Shown: positions 16,711 to 25,830, counted from the stretch's first letter. The stretch is DNA of 64,000 bases from Streptomyces sp. YIM 130001 (GCF_003574445.1 NZ_KZ984571.1:27561-91560), one strand, 5' to 3'. Numbers and translations: made by a program. Notes: generated by a model from the letters alone, not told the origin.

Positions 16711-18000
16711 GTGAGTGAGTTGCCGAAGAACGCCCTGCAGTACCGCTTCGACGGGCCGGAAGACGCCCCTGTCCTGATCCTGGGGCCCTCCCTGGGTACC
16801 ACGTGGCACATGTGGGACCGGCAGGTACCCGAACTCTCCCGTACCTGGCGGGTGTTCCGGTACGACCTGCCCGGGCACGGCGGTGCGCCCGCGCACGCCA
16901 CGGACTCGATCGCCTCGTACGCCGACCGGCTCCTGGCCACGCTCGACGGCCTCGGCGTGCAGCGTTTCGGCTACGCGGGCTGTGCGCTCGGTGGCGCGAT
17001 CGGCGCGGAGCTGGCGTTGCGCAACCCCGACCGGGTGGCTTCTCTCGCGCTCATCGCCGCCTCGCCGCGGTTCGGTACGGCCGACGAGTTCCGCCAGCGC
17101 GGAGTGATCGTCCGGACGAACGGCCTCGACCCGGTCGCCCGTACCTCGCCCGAGCGCTGGTTCACGCCGTCGTTCGTGCAGAACCAGCCCGCGATCACCG
17201 AATGGGCCGTGCAGATGGTGCGGACCACCGACCCGGGCTGCTACATCGCCGCCTGCGAGGCTCTCGCCTCCTTCGACATCCGTCCCGAGCTCGGCCGGAT
17301 CGGCGTGCCCACCCTGGTCCTGGTCGGTTCGGACGACCAGGTCACCGGGCCCGCCGAGGCCCGCACCCTGGTCGCCGGTATACCGGACGCCCGGCTCGCG
17401 GTCGTCCCGGGCGCCTCGCACCTGGCGCCCGTCGAGCAGCCCGCAGCCGTCACCGATCTGCTCGTACGCCACTTCTCCACGGCCTGGCCGTCGGCCGGTG
17501 ACACCTCCACCGGCTTCACCGCCATCGCGGCGCCGCCGGTCAAGCCGGTGATAGCGCCGATGCCCGGCGGCCCGGTCGCCGAGATCGCACCCGCGGCCGA
17601 GCAGGGTCTGCCGGTACGTCCGGACTCGTACGACACCGGGCTCAAGGTGCGCCGTGAGGTGCTCGGTGACGCGCACGTGGACAACGCGCTCGCCGGCGCC
17701 GACGCCTTCTCCGAGGACTTCCAGGACCTGGTCACCCGCTACGCCTGGGGCGAGATCTGGAGCCGTCCAGGTCTCGACCGGCGCTCGCGCAGCTGTGTCA
17801 CCCTCACCGCTCTCGTCGCCGGCGGTCACCTGGACGATCTGGCCTTCCACACGCGCGCCGCGCTGCGCAACGGCCTGACTCCTTCGGAGATCAAGGAAGT
17901 CCTGCTGCAGGCCGCCGTCTACTGCGGTGTCCCGGCCGCCAACTCGGCGTTCAAGGTGGCCCAGGCGGTCATCCGCGAGGAGACGACGCCGGAGGACTGA
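16711..18000 (+). CDS. pcaL: PcaL-type fusion: 3-oxoadipate enol-lactonase / 4-carboxymuconolactone decarboxylase
   Basis: A 429-residue fusion. Residues 1-260 form an alpha/beta hydrolase like PcaD; residues about 310-425 form a carboxymuconolactone decarboxylase domain like PcaC (GEIWSRPGLDRRSRSCVTLT, AAVYCGVPAANSAF). These catalyse successive steps of the protocatechuate branch of the beta-ketoadipate pathway. The nucleophile elbow reads GYAGCALGG, placing Cys91 where Ser is expected; D208/D209 and H237 complete a possible triad. Start GTG 16711 has a GAGAGGG stretch upstream. A -10-like TACAGT lies at 16635-16640. No other pca gene is in the window. Confidence 0.85.
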   Translation: MSELPKNALQYRFDGPEDAPVLILGPSLGTTWHMWDRQVPELSRTWRVFRYDLPGHGGAPAHATDSIASYADRLLATLDGLGVQRFGYAGCALGGAIGAELALRNPDRVASLALIAASPRFGTADEFRQRGVIVRTNGLDPVARTSPERWFTPSFVQNQPAITEWAVQMVRTTDPGCYIAACEALASFDIRPELGRIGVPTLVLVGSDDQVTGPAEARTLVAGIPDARLAVVPGASHLAPVEQPAAVTDLLVRHFSTAWPSAGDTSTGFTAIAAPPVKPVIAPMPGGPVAEIAPAAEQGLPVRPDSYDTGLKVRREVLGDAHVDNALAGADAFSEDFQDLVTRYAWGEIWSRPGLDRRSRSCVTLTALVAGGHLDDLAFHTRAALRNGLTPSEIKEVLLQAAVYCGVPAANSAFKVAQAVIREETTPED

Positions 18001-18056
18001 GGCCGCCCTGCCCCGGACGACAGGAGACTCGGCCGGGGCAGGAGCAGGATGGTCGT

Positions 18057-18689
18057 ATGGAACTGACGAAGAAGACCCATGCCTGCGTCCGCCTCGTCAA
18101 GGACGGGCGGACCCTGGTCATCGACCCCGGCGCGTTCAGCGAGCCGGACGCGGCGGACGGCGCCGACGCGATCCTGGTGACGCACGAGCATGCGGACCAC
18201 TACAGCGAGGAGCGGCTGCGCGCCGTCCTCGAGGCCGCCCCCGGCACCGAGCTGTGGACCCTGCGCTCGGTGGCCGACGAGCTCTCGGCCGCCTTCCCGG
18301 GACGCGTGCACACGGTGGGGGACGGGGACACCTTCTCGGCCGCGGGATTCGACGTGGAGGTGCACGGCGAACTGCACGCCGTGATCCACCCGGACCTGCC
18401 GAGGATCACCAACATCGGTTTCCTGGTGGACGGTTCGGTCTTCCACCCGGGCGACGCGCTCACCGTCCCCGACCGGGCGGTCGACACCCTCCTGGTCCCG
18501 GTGATGGCTCCCTGGAACAAGGTCTCGGAGGTCGTCGACTACGTACGCGAGGTGGCCCCCACCCGCACCGTCGACATCCACGACGCCCTCCTCAAGGACC
18601 TGGCCCGCCCCCTCTACGACCAGCACCTGGAGAACCTGGGCGGGGCACCGCACCAGCGCCTGGGCGCGGGAGAGTCGGCCAGCCTCTGA
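18057..18689 (+). CDS. Metallo-beta-lactamase-fold hydrolase
   Basis: A 210-residue protein with the metal-binding motif THEHADH (H43, H45, D47, H48) and later ligand candidates in GELHAVIHPD and FHPGDAL. The short, compact form resembles the UlaG-like or UPF0173 branch of the superfamily, which hydrolyses lactone or phosphodiester bonds; the substrate is not evident. The ATG at 18057 has a CAGGAT element six bases upstream and may be leaderless. It is followed by GC-rich hairpins before exonuclease III. Confidence 0.85.
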   Translation: MELTKKTHACVRLVKDGRTLVIDPGAFSEPDAADGADAILVTHEHADHYSEERLRAVLEAAPGTELWTLRSVADELSAAFPGRVHTVGDGDTFSAAGFDVEVHGELHAVIHPDLPRITNIGFLVDGSVFHPGDALTVPDRAVDTLLVPVMAPWNKVSEVVDYVREVAPTRTVDIHDALLKDLARPLYDQHLENLGGAPHQRLGAGESASL

Positions 18690-18729
18690 CCGGGCCGGGG
18701 CGCCCGGCCCCGGGAGGAGCCCACCCACA

Positions 18730-18761
18730 CCGCCGGGCCCGGCGATTGTCGGACCCGGCGG
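18730..18761 (+). terminator. Short GC-rich hairpin between the MBL gene and xth
   Basis: CCGCCGGG (18730-18737) and CCCGGCGG (18754-18761) form an 8-bp stem with a 16-nt loop. It lies directly before the -10 element of the next gene and may end the upstream transcript. Confidence 0.4.
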
Positions 18762-18762
18762 G

Positions 18763-18768
18763 TAGGTT
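18763..18768 (+). promoter_or_regulatory. -10 element TAGGTT, leaderless promoter of exonuclease III
   Basis: TAGGTT ends seven bases before ATG 18776 and no Shine-Dalgarno is present, the same layout as at 14342, 28875, 38241 and 41309. Confidence 0.5.
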
Positions 18769-18775
18769 GTGGGAC

Positions 18776-19555
18776 ATGCGCATCGCCACCTGGAACGTGA
18801 ACTCGATCACCGCCCGCCTGCCCCGCCTGCTCGCCTGGCTGGAGAGCAGCGGCACGGACGTCCTGTGCGTCCAGGAGACCAAGTGCACCGCGGAGCAGTT
18901 CCCCGCCGACGCCCTGCGCGAGCTGGGCTACGAGTCCGCGGTGCACGCCACGGGCCGGTGGAACGGCGTGGCACTGATCTCCCGCGTCGGCATCGAGGAC
19001 GTCGTGCACGGCCTGCCCGGCGGCCCGGCCTACGACGGCGCCGAGGAGCCCCGCTCGGTGTCGGCGACCTGCGGCGGAGTCCGCCTCTGGTCGGTCTACG
19101 TGCCGAACGGCCGAGAGCCCGACCACCCCCACTACGCCTACAAGCTCGAGTGGTTCGAGGCCCTGCGCGCCGCCGTCGCCGGGGACGCGGCGGGCAGCCG
19201 CCCGTTCGCCATCCTCGGCGACTACAACGTCGCACCCACCGACGACGACGTGTGGGACATCGCCCAGTTCGAGGGCGCGACCCACGTCACCCCGGCCGAG
19301 CGCGCCGCCCTCACCTCGCTGCGCGAGACCGGCCTCACCGACGTGGTGCCGCGCCCCCTGAAGTACGACCACCCGTTCACGTACTGGGACTACCGCCAGC
19401 TCGGATTCCCGAAGAACCGCGGCATGCGCATCGACCTGGTCTACGGGAACGCCCCGTTCTCGAAGGCCGTCACCGATTCCTACGTCGACCGCGAGGAGCG
19501 CAAGGGCAAGGGCGCATCGGACCACGCGCCGGTGGTCGTCGACCTGGACGTGTAG
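18776..19555 (+). CDS. xth: Exodeoxyribonuclease III (AP endonuclease family)
   Basis: A 259-residue member of the EEP nuclease family that cleaves abasic sites and removes 3' blocking groups in base-excision repair. All family blocks are visible: ATWNVNS at the N-terminus, VLCVQETKC with the metal-binding Glu, VYVPNG, ILGDYNVAPTDDD, MRIDLVYG and the C-terminal SDHAPVVVDLDV. Length is normal. ATG 18776 follows a -10 element with the spacing of a leaderless transcript. The gene ends 15 nt before the convergent SGNH hydrolase gene. Confidence 0.95.
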   Translation: MRIATWNVNSITARLPRLLAWLESSGTDVLCVQETKCTAEQFPADALRELGYESAVHATGRWNGVALISRVGIEDVVHGLPGGPAYDGAEEPRSVSATCGGVRLWSVYVPNGREPDHPHYAYKLEWFEALRAAVAGDAAGSRPFAILGDYNVAPTDDDVWDIAQFEGATHVTPAERAALTSLRETGLTDVVPRPLKYDHPFTYWDYRQLGFPKNRGMRIDLVYGNAPFSKAVTDSYVDREERKGKGASDHAPVVVDLDV

Positions 19556-19570
19556 TCCCGCCCGGCGCGC

Positions 19571-21349
19571 TCAACCCGCCAGCTCGCGCAGGTCCACGGA
19601 ATCGGCGATCGCCTTCAGGCCGCCGTCCCCGGGGTGCAGATGGTCGCCGCTGTCGTAGGCGGGCAGGATCCGTGCCGGATGAGCGGGGTCGCGCAGCACC
19701 GCGTCGAAGTCGAGGACGGCGTCGTAGGCACCGCTGGACCTGATCCAGTCGTTGATCGCGCGTCGTTCGGTGTCGACGGCGGCCGTGCAGCGCTCCTCGC
19801 CCTCGCAGGGGGCGATCGTGGCGGCCACCGAACGCAACCCTCGCGACTCGGCCCGCTCGGCGATCTGCCGTAGTCCGTCGATGACTTGGGACGCGGGGTC
19901 GCCCCAGCGGATGTCGTTGACCCCCTCGAAGACGACGACCGTACGGGCCGTGGTCTGCGCGGCCACATCGCGGTCGAAGCGGTGCAGGGCGCTCACGCCG
20001 CCGGTGTCGGTGGACACGCCGTCGCCGGGGTAGCGGTCCTGGACCACGCGGTTCGCGGAGATGCCCTGGTTGAGGACGCCGTAGTGCGGGATGTCGTCCT
20101 GGGCGAGGATCCGGCGGGCAAGTACGTCGGGCCAGCGCAGGTTGGCGTCCTGGGTGGAGCCGACGCCGTCGGTGATCGAGTCACCGAGCATCACCAGCGA
20201 GCCGGGTCCGCCGCCGACGTCGACACCGGTCAGGAACGGCCAGGTGCCGATCGTCGAGGTGTACGCGGCGGCGGCTCCGTCCGCGGCGTGATCGCCCGGC
20301 TCGCTGACGTACGACTGCTGACTGGTCGCGCTGTGCACCGGTGCCGCCGTGACGGTGCCCGGCAGATGGAAGCTGACCAGGAGGTTGGCGTCGGCCGGCA
20401 CGTCGAACCCGACAGGATCGCTGAACGCCTGTGCCCCGGCGGGGATTTCGGTGCCCTGCTCGCCACCGAAGCGCAGCCGCACCGGCGCGGACCGGGCGTT
20501 CGCCCCGTCCTGCTGCACTGCGACGGTCGCGCTGCCGATACGAGCCGGTGTGCCGGCGAAGGTGTTGTCCAGGCGGATGCGCACTGCGGTCCCGCCCGTG
20601 GAGGTGTGCACCACGAGCCGCAGGGTGCGGTCGGTCCAGGGCCCGACCTCGGTGTAGCCGGAGGTGGAGGTGGACCAGCTGCCGGTCAGGCCACGGGACG
20701 GCGTGCGCACCGACACGTCGAAGACATGCAGATCGGCCGCGCCGGGGTCCTCGGGGAGCCGCACCGAGGCGACGCGGCGGCCCTCGGCGATGGGCACGGT
20801 CACCACGTAGAGGCGTGCCTTCTCCGGGAGTTGGCCGTCCGGGGTGTTCACATGGGGCAGCGCCACGGACTTGGTAGCGAGCGGGCCGGTGCGCCAGTCG
20901 GGCGCGGTGAGGCGGAAGGTGCCGCGGGAGCCGTCGCGGTAGTGGACGGTGCCGATGCCGGACGCGTCGCCTCCGGTGCCGGCCACCAGGAAGGACAGTG
21001 CGTCGCCGGTGCCGCTCACCCGTACCGACTGGCCGTCGGCCCGTACGTTGTCCGGTCGTCCCGGCCGGGTGTCCGGCATGCCCGTACGGGAGGCGTCAAC
21101 GGACAGGGTGTGTCCGGGAGTCCAGCCGGCCGAGGCGAGATCCTGGGCGGACAGCGAGGCTCCGGAACCGTCGAAGTCCGCACGGCCGGCCGCGGAGTCG
21201 TCGCTGACCGCACGGTTGTCGAAGTGCCGCTCCAGGGGGAGCGGCCGGGGTCTCGGCTCCGCCGCCGAGGCGCCGCCGGCCGTGGAGACCGGGACCACCC
21301 CCGCCACCAGCGCCGCCATGACGGTTCCTGCCCAGATACCTCGGCGCAC
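19571..21349 (-). CDS. Secreted SGNH/GDSL hydrolase
   Basis: A 592-residue exported esterase-like protein. The signal peptide is evident (RRGIWAGTVMAALVAGV followed by an Ala-rich cleavage site near residue 29). About 370 residues of beta-rich sequence precede the C-terminal SGNH domain: VMLGDSITDG with the nucleophile Ser, the Gly and Asn blocks QGISANR and GVNDIRWGD, and the catalytic Asp/His in SGDHLHPGDGG. GTG 21349 is the preferred start because GGAGGAG lies six bases upstream and the signal peptide follows at once; ATG 21388 has no such site. Substrate, perhaps acetylated polysaccharide, unknown. Confidence 0.88.
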   Translation of the reverse strand: MRRGIWAGTVMAALVAGVVPVSTAGGASAAEPRPRPLPLERHFDNRAVSDDSAAGRADFDGSGASLSAQDLASAGWTPGHTLSVDASRTGMPDTRPGRPDNVRADGQSVRVSGTGDALSFLVAGTGGDASGIGTVHYRDGSRGTFRLTAPDWRTGPLATKSVALPHVNTPDGQLPEKARLYVVTVPIAEGRRVASVRLPEDPGAADLHVFDVSVRTPSRGLTGSWSTSTSGYTEVGPWTDRTLRLVVHTSTGGTAVRIRLDNTFAGTPARIGSATVAVQQDGANARSAPVRLRFGGEQGTEIPAGAQAFSDPVGFDVPADANLLVSFHLPGTVTAAPVHSATSQQSYVSEPGDHAADGAAAAYTSTIGTWPFLTGVDVGGGPGSLVMLGDSITDGVGSTQDANLRWPDVLARRILAQDDIPHYGVLNQGISANRVVQDRYPGDGVSTDTGGVSALHRFDRDVAAQTTARTVVVFEGVNDIRWGDPASQVIDGLRQIAERAESRGLRSVAATIAPCEGEERCTAAVDTERRAINDWIRSSGAYDAVLDFDAVLRDPAHPARILPAYDSGDHLHPGDGGLKAIADSVDLRELAG

Positions 21350-21814
21350 GCCGGTCTCCTCCGGTCCCTGTGACGTCGGTTGCGCCATGAAGCTAAGGAG
21401 ACGACAGGGACGCGTCAATGACCGACGCCTGAACTGGGCCTGAATTCACGGCGGGAGGCCTGCGGCGCGAACGCGAGAGCAGACGCCGCAACGGGTTCGG
21501 TGCCGGCGCTCGGCCGGGGAGCGCTTCGCTCGGACGAGTGACCGGCGGCTGCGTGTCATGTGCACGTGCCGATCGTTGGGCAACCCGGATCACGACGGCT
21601 TTTGTGCCCGCCTTGCCGGGTGGCACCCATCGTGACCGTTCTGCCTGTATGAGACTGGCTCTCGCGGAAAGGTTTCCGTGAGGGCCAGTTCGTTGCGGGT
21701 CACCCCGCACTCGTGGAAGGCGGTACCTGACATGGGAGGCAGCTCCGGGCCGGGCACGTGCACCCGCTGTGCCGGCCGGTCGAACTCCAGCAACCCGAAG
21801 GCGTGAGGTCGTTC
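21350..21814. other. Intergenic region with one strong hairpin
   Basis: These 465 nt lie between the divergent SGNH gene and the small conserved gene. No supported gene was seen. The region holds an imperfect 17-bp hairpin at 21654-21689 that pairs fully if G-U pairs are allowed. Promoter elements could not be assigned. Confidence 0.5.
21654..21689 (+). promoter_or_regulatory. RNA-like hairpin with G-U pairs upstream of the DUF6278-like gene
   Basis: Arms 21654-21670 and 21673-21689 form a 17-bp stem around a two-base loop, with two positions that mismatch as DNA but pair as G-U if transcribed rightwards. Wobble compensation suggests function as RNA, either a terminator or a leader structure for the gene at 21815. 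Confidence 0.4.
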
Positions 21815-22255
21815 ATGAACATCCCTTTCCTGGACAAGTGGCGCCGCAGGCAGCCCGTCGACCCGGGCGAGGGTCTCGCGGCCGCCTTCGAGGACGACCC
21901 GCAGTCGGTCGCCGAGCTGCTCTCCGAATGTGAACTTCTGCGGTCGGAGGCGGAGCGTGCGGGCCTCGAACTCGACGACACCCCCGCCTCGTTGGACGCC
22001 CTCGACCAGCTGCCACCCACCTGGCGCGACGACGCGGAACTACTGCCCTGGCTCGGGAACGACGCGGGCCTCTACCTCGGCACGGTCCTCGTCCGCACGG
22101 TCCGGGGCGCCGCCTGGCACGTGTGGCCTGGCGGTCATCCGGTGGTCCGGCTGCCCTCGGGGCGGGAGATCCACGTCGTGGAGGCGGGTCTCGACTGGGC
22201 GGTGAACGGTGCACCCCAACTCGCCCAGGTGTACGGCGAAGCGGCCGAGGGATAG
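21815..22255 (+). CDS. Conserved hypothetical protein (DUF6278-like)
   Basis: A 146-residue soluble acidic protein of unknown function, starting MNIPFLDKWRRR. It has a helical N-terminal half (VAELLSECELLRSEAERAGL) and a C-terminal half with a beta-strand character (LYLGTVLVRTVRGAAWHVW, HPVVRLPSGREIHVVE). From memory it resembles the Streptomyces family named DUF6278, but this was not checked. GAGG lies a few bases before ATG 21815. It precedes the gluABCD operon by about 150 nt in the same direction; no functional link is evident. Confidence 0.65.
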   Translation: MNIPFLDKWRRRQPVDPGEGLAAAFEDDPQSVAELLSECELLRSEAERAGLELDDTPASLDALDQLPPTWRDDAELLPWLGNDAGLYLGTVLVRTVRGAAWHVWPGGHPVVRLPSGREIHVVEAGLDWAVNGAPQLAQVYGEAAEG

Positions 22256-22401
22256 CCGTTCGCCTTACGCCGCCGGGGAGTTCAACGCCACCCCGGTAGA
22301 GCAATACGGTTAATGCCTTTTCAGTGCGTGTCGCCTGTTAAGTCCCATATTGGGCTGGATAGTTTGCGCGGACGACACGGCTGGAGAGTGGGTAGGTCGG
22401 C

Positions 22402-23145
22402 ATGGCCGTCGATCCGTTGATCGAACTGCACGACGTCAATAAGTACTACGGGAAATTGCATGTCCTTCAGGACGTCAATCTCACCGTCGGACGCGGGGAG
22501 GTGGTGGTGGTCATCGGCCCGTCCGGTTCGGGCAAATCGACCCTGTGCCGGACGATCAACAGGCTGGAGACCATCCAGTCCGGACGCATCAACCTCGACG
22601 GACGATCACTCCCCGAGGAGGGCAAGGCCCTCGCGGGGCTGCGGGCCGAAGTGGGCATGGTCTTCCAGTCCTTCAACCTCTTCGCGCACAAGACCGTCCT
22701 GCAGAACGTCTCGCTCGCCCAGGTCAAGGTCCGGGGGCGCAAGAAGGACGAGGCGGACCGGCGCTCGCACGAACTGCTCGAGCGGGTCGGCCTCGCCGCC
22801 CACGCCGAGAAGTTCCCGGCGCAGCTCTCCGGCGGTCAGCAGCAACGCGTGGCGATCGCACGGGCGTTGGCGATGGACCCCAAGGTGATGCTCTTCGACG
22901 AGCCGACCTCCGCCCTCGACCCCGAGATGATCAACGAGGTCCTCGAGGTCATGCAGCAGCTCGCCAGGGACGGCATGACGATGGTCGTCGTCACCCACGA
23001 GATGGGCTTCGCGCGTTCGGCGGCCAACCGGGTCGTGTTCATGGCCGACGGCCGCATCGTCGAGGACCGCACTCCGGAGGACTTCTTCACCCACCCGGAG
23101 AGCGACCGTGCCAAGGACTTCCTCTCCAAGATCCTCAAGCACTGA
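22402..23145 (+). CDS. gluA: Glutamate ABC transporter ATPase GluA
   Basis: A 247-residue polar amino-acid transporter ATPase. Walker A is GPSGSGKST, the signature motif LSGGQQQRVAIARAL, Walker B VMLFDEPTSALD, and the switch His lies in VVVTHEMGFA. It energises GluC and GluD. The gene opens a four-gene operon (gluABCD order as in Corynebacterium and Streptomyces) with 17 nt to gluB. ATG 22402 is preceded by GGAGAG at some distance. A TAGTTT -10-like element lies at 22360-22365. Confidence 0.95.
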   Translation: MAVDPLIELHDVNKYYGKLHVLQDVNLTVGRGEVVVVIGPSGSGKSTLCRTINRLETIQSGRINLDGRSLPEEGKALAGLRAEVGMVFQSFNLFAHKTVLQNVSLAQVKVRGRKKDEADRRSHELLERVGLAAHAEKFPAQLSGGQQQRVAIARALAMDPKVMLFDEPTSALDPEMINEVLEVMQQLARDGMTMVVVTHEMGFARSAANRVVFMADGRIVEDRTPEDFFTHPESDRAKDFLSKILKH

Positions 23146-23162
23146 CCGGGGGTGACGGACTC

Positions 23163-24074
23163 ATGACGCGTACCACACGTGTGCTCACCGGGCTGCTGCT
23201 CCTGCTCCTCGCCGCGGTGACGGCCTGCGGCAAGGAAGGCAGCCCGCCGGTGAAGGGCCCCCGGGCCGACCAACTGCCGCACTACGAGGTCGACAAGGCC
23301 TTCCAGCTGCCCGACTCGCCGACCTGGCGCAAGGCGAAGAGCCGCGGCTACCTGGTGGTCGGCGCCAAGGAGGACCAGCCCTACCTCGGCGAGAAGGACC
23401 CCGCATCCGGCGCCTACTCCGGATTCGACATCGAGATCGCCAAGATGGTCGGCGCCCACCTCGGCTTCGCGCCCGGCCGGGTCCGCTTCAAGACCATCGC
23501 GTCGGCCAACCGCGAGACCGCCCTGCAGAACGGGCAGGTCGACATGTACGTCGGCACGTACACCATCAACGACAACCGCAAGAGCCTCGTCGGCTTCGGC
23601 GGGCCGTACTACATGGCCGGCCAGGGGCTCCTCGTCCGCACCGACGAGGAGGACATCAAGGGCCCCGAGGGCCTCGACGGAAAGCGGGTCTGCTCGGCCG
23701 CGGGCTCCACCCCGTTCCAGCGGATCCAGGAGGACTACCCGAAGGCCACCCTCGTCTCCTACGACACGTACTCGATCTGCGTGGACAACCTGCTGACCTA
23801 CCAGGTCGACGCCGTCACCACGGACGACGCGATCCTGCAGGGCTACGCGGCCAAGGTCCCCGACGAGATGAAGCTCGTCGGCAAACCGTTCTCCGAGGAG
23901 CCGTACGGCATCGGACTGCCGAAGCGCGACACGGCACTGCGCTTCGCCGTGGACGACGCCCTCGCGGCCAACGAACGAGACGGGAACTGGAAGAAGGCGT
24001 ACGAGGCCACCCTCGGCCTGTCCGGGGTACCCGCACCGAACCCGCCCGCCATCGATCGCTACCCGGCGAGCTGA
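23163..24074 (+). CDS. gluB: Glutamate-binding lipoprotein GluB
   Basis: A 303-residue family-3 solute-binding protein. The N-terminus has a Leu-rich signal and lipobox VTAC, lipidated at C22. The mature part shows the family core SGFDIEIAKMVGAHLG and NGQVDMYVGTYTIND, and the late hinge block EEPYGIGLPKRD. It captures glutamate outside the cell and delivers it to GluCD. ATG 23163 follows GGGGGTGA upstream, and the stop is eight nt from gluC. Confidence 0.93.
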   Translation: MTRTTRVLTGLLLLLLAAVTACGKEGSPPVKGPRADQLPHYEVDKAFQLPDSPTWRKAKSRGYLVVGAKEDQPYLGEKDPASGAYSGFDIEIAKMVGAHLGFAPGRVRFKTIASANRETALQNGQVDMYVGTYTINDNRKSLVGFGGPYYMAGQGLLVRTDEEDIKGPEGLDGKRVCSAAGSTPFQRIQEDYPKATLVSYDTYSICVDNLLTYQVDAVTTDDAILQGYAAKVPDEMKLVGKPFSEEPYGIGLPKRDTALRFAVDDALAANERDGNWKKAYEATLGLSGVPAPNPPAIDRYPAS

Positions 24075-24081
24075 GGCCCAA

Positions 24082-24726
24082 GTGAACGTACTGACAGAGA
24101 ACTTCTCCACCTACGGCGAGGGATTCCTCGGCACCGTCGAACTGACCGTGTACGCCTCGCTGTTGGCGCTCGTGCTCGGCTTCCTGATGGCTTCCTGCCG
24201 CGTCGCCCCGGTCGGCTCCTTCCGTGCGATCGGCACCGCGTGGGTGACCCTGCTGCGCAACACCCCGCTGACCCTGCTGTTCTTCGCCGTACTGCTCGGG
24301 CTTCCCCGCTTCGGACTCGTCCTGCCGTTCAAGGTGTTCGCCGTCCTCGCGCTCGGCTGCTACACCTCGGCGTTCATCTGCGAGGCGCTGCGCTCCGGCA
24401 TCAACACCGTCCCCAAGGGGCAGGGCGAGGCGGCCCGCAGTCTCGGCATGAACTTCGGCCAGACCCTGTCGAACGTCGTGCTCCCGCAGGCCTTCCGCTC
24501 GGTGATCGCGCCGGTCGGCTCCAACCTCATCGCGCTCGCCAAGAACTCGGCGATCGCCGGAGCGTTCAGCGTCACCGAGTTGCTCGGCACCTACAAGACG
24601 CTCAACGAACTCGGCTACAGCATCATCTGGACGTTCGTCTGGATCGCCATCGGCTACCTGATCATCACCCTCGCCATCAGCGCGATCTTCAACATCCTCG
24701 AGAAGCGCTGGGGAGTCGCCCGATGA
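24082..24726 (+). CDS. gluC: Glutamate ABC permease GluC
   Basis: A 214-residue permease of the His/Glu/Gln type with about five transmembrane helices. The EAA loop is AARSLGMNFGQTLSNVVLPQ. It starts with GTG 24082, soon after the gluB stop, with GAGG upstream. The stop overlaps the start of gluD (ATGA), so the two permeases are translationally coupled. Confidence 0.92.
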   Translation: MNVLTENFSTYGEGFLGTVELTVYASLLALVLGFLMASCRVAPVGSFRAIGTAWVTLLRNTPLTLLFFAVLLGLPRFGLVLPFKVFAVLALGCYTSAFICEALRSGINTVPKGQGEAARSLGMNFGQTLSNVVLPQAFRSVIAPVGSNLIALAKNSAIAGAFSVTELLGTYKTLNELGYSIIWTFVWIAIGYLIITLAISAIFNILEKRWGVAR

Positions 24727-25616
24727 CCGCCGCCACCGCCCACGACTCCACTGCGCTCTACGACATCCCGGGGCCCAAGACCCACCGCAGACACCTGATC
24801 TACGGATTCGTCTCGACGCTGATCATCCTCGGCATCATCGGCTGGATCATCTATCTGCTGTTCGACACCGACCAGTTCACCGCCACCAAGTGGACGCCCT
24901 TCGAGTACGAGGGCATCCAGGAGCTGCTGCTCCGCGGCCTCGGCAACACCCTCAAGGCGTTCGCCATCTCGGCCGTACTCTCGCTGGCCCTCGGTACGAT
25001 CCTGGCCGTCGGGCGGCTCTCCGACCACAAGCCGGTGCGCTGGCTGGCCACGCTGCTCGTCGAGTTCTTCCGGGCCATGCCGGTCCTGGTGATGATCTTC
25101 TTCGTGTTCGTCGCGCTCAAGGTGCAGCCGCTGCCGGCGCTGGTCACCGGCCTGACCCTCTACAACGGCTCCGTGCTCGCCGAGGTCTTCCGCTCGGGCA
25201 TCAACGCCGTCGAGCGCGGCCAGCACGAGGCCGCGTACGCGCTCGGTATGCGCAAGACGCAGGTCATGACCCATGTCCTGGTGCCGCAGGCGGTGCGTGC
25301 CATGCTCCCGGCCATCATCAGCCAGCTGGTGGTCGCCCTGAAGGACACCTCACTCGGCTACCTGATCACCTATGAGGAATTCCTCCACGCCGGAAAGCTG
25401 ATCGCGTCGAACCTCGACTACGATCTGCCGTTCATCCCCGTGGTTCTGGTGATCTCGCCGATCTACATCGGGATGTGCATGCTCCTCTCGTGGTTCGCCA
25501 CCTGGGTGGCCAGACGTCAGAAGCGCAATCCCAAGACGGAGGCCGTGGACGTCGCGACGGCCGAACCAGGAACGCTGCTGCCGGGAGGGGCGCCCCCCGC
25601 GGGGCCCAGTACCTGA
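24723..25616 (+). CDS. gluD: Glutamate ABC permease GluD
   Basis: A 297-residue partner permease of GluC, with a longer hydrophilic N-terminus, a first helix around LIYGFVSTLIILGIIGW, five further helices, and the EAA loop EAAYALGMRKTQVMTHVLVPQ. The C-terminal tail is Pro/Gly-rich. The ATG overlaps the gluC stop by four bases. It ends the operon, facing the convergent gene that terminates at 25831; no clear hairpin was found in the 214-nt gap. Confidence 0.92.
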   Translation: MTAATAHDSTALYDIPGPKTHRRHLIYGFVSTLIILGIIGWIIYLLFDTDQFTATKWTPFEYEGIQELLLRGLGNTLKAFAISAVLSLALGTILAVGRLSDHKPVRWLATLLVEFFRAMPVLVMIFFVFVALKVQPLPALVTGLTLYNGSVLAEVFRSGINAVERGQHEAAYALGMRKTQVMTHVLVPQAVRAMLPAIISQLVVALKDTSLGYLITYEEFLHAGKLIASNLDYDLPFIPVVLVISPIYIGMCMLLSWFATWVARRQKRNPKTEAVDVATAEPGTLLPGGAPPAGPST

Positions 25617-25830
25617 CGAGGGCAGCAGCCAGGGCAGGTCCGGCCCGGCAGCAGCCGGAGATCACTTCTCGCAGCGGCACCGACGCGTACGACGGGTCGG
25701 CCGTGGGGGAGGAGAAGGTCAGCTGTGCGCCGGCCGGGTTGTGCTCGATGTGGAGCGGGAGCGGGCCCGCGTCGTGGACGGCCGCGACGGGGGTGCCGCT
25801 CTCTTCTCCTTCGCACCCGGGGCGGCCCGG

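Noticed and set aside
22256..22401. Possible riboswitch or attenuator before gluA
   Set aside because: The region is short, and no conserved aptamer pattern or strong hairpin was seen; only a weak -10-like element.
25617..25830. Small open frames between gluD and the membrane-anchored gene
   Set aside because: All are Arg/Pro-rich with no ribosome-binding site or recognisable sequence, and the region lies between two convergent genes.
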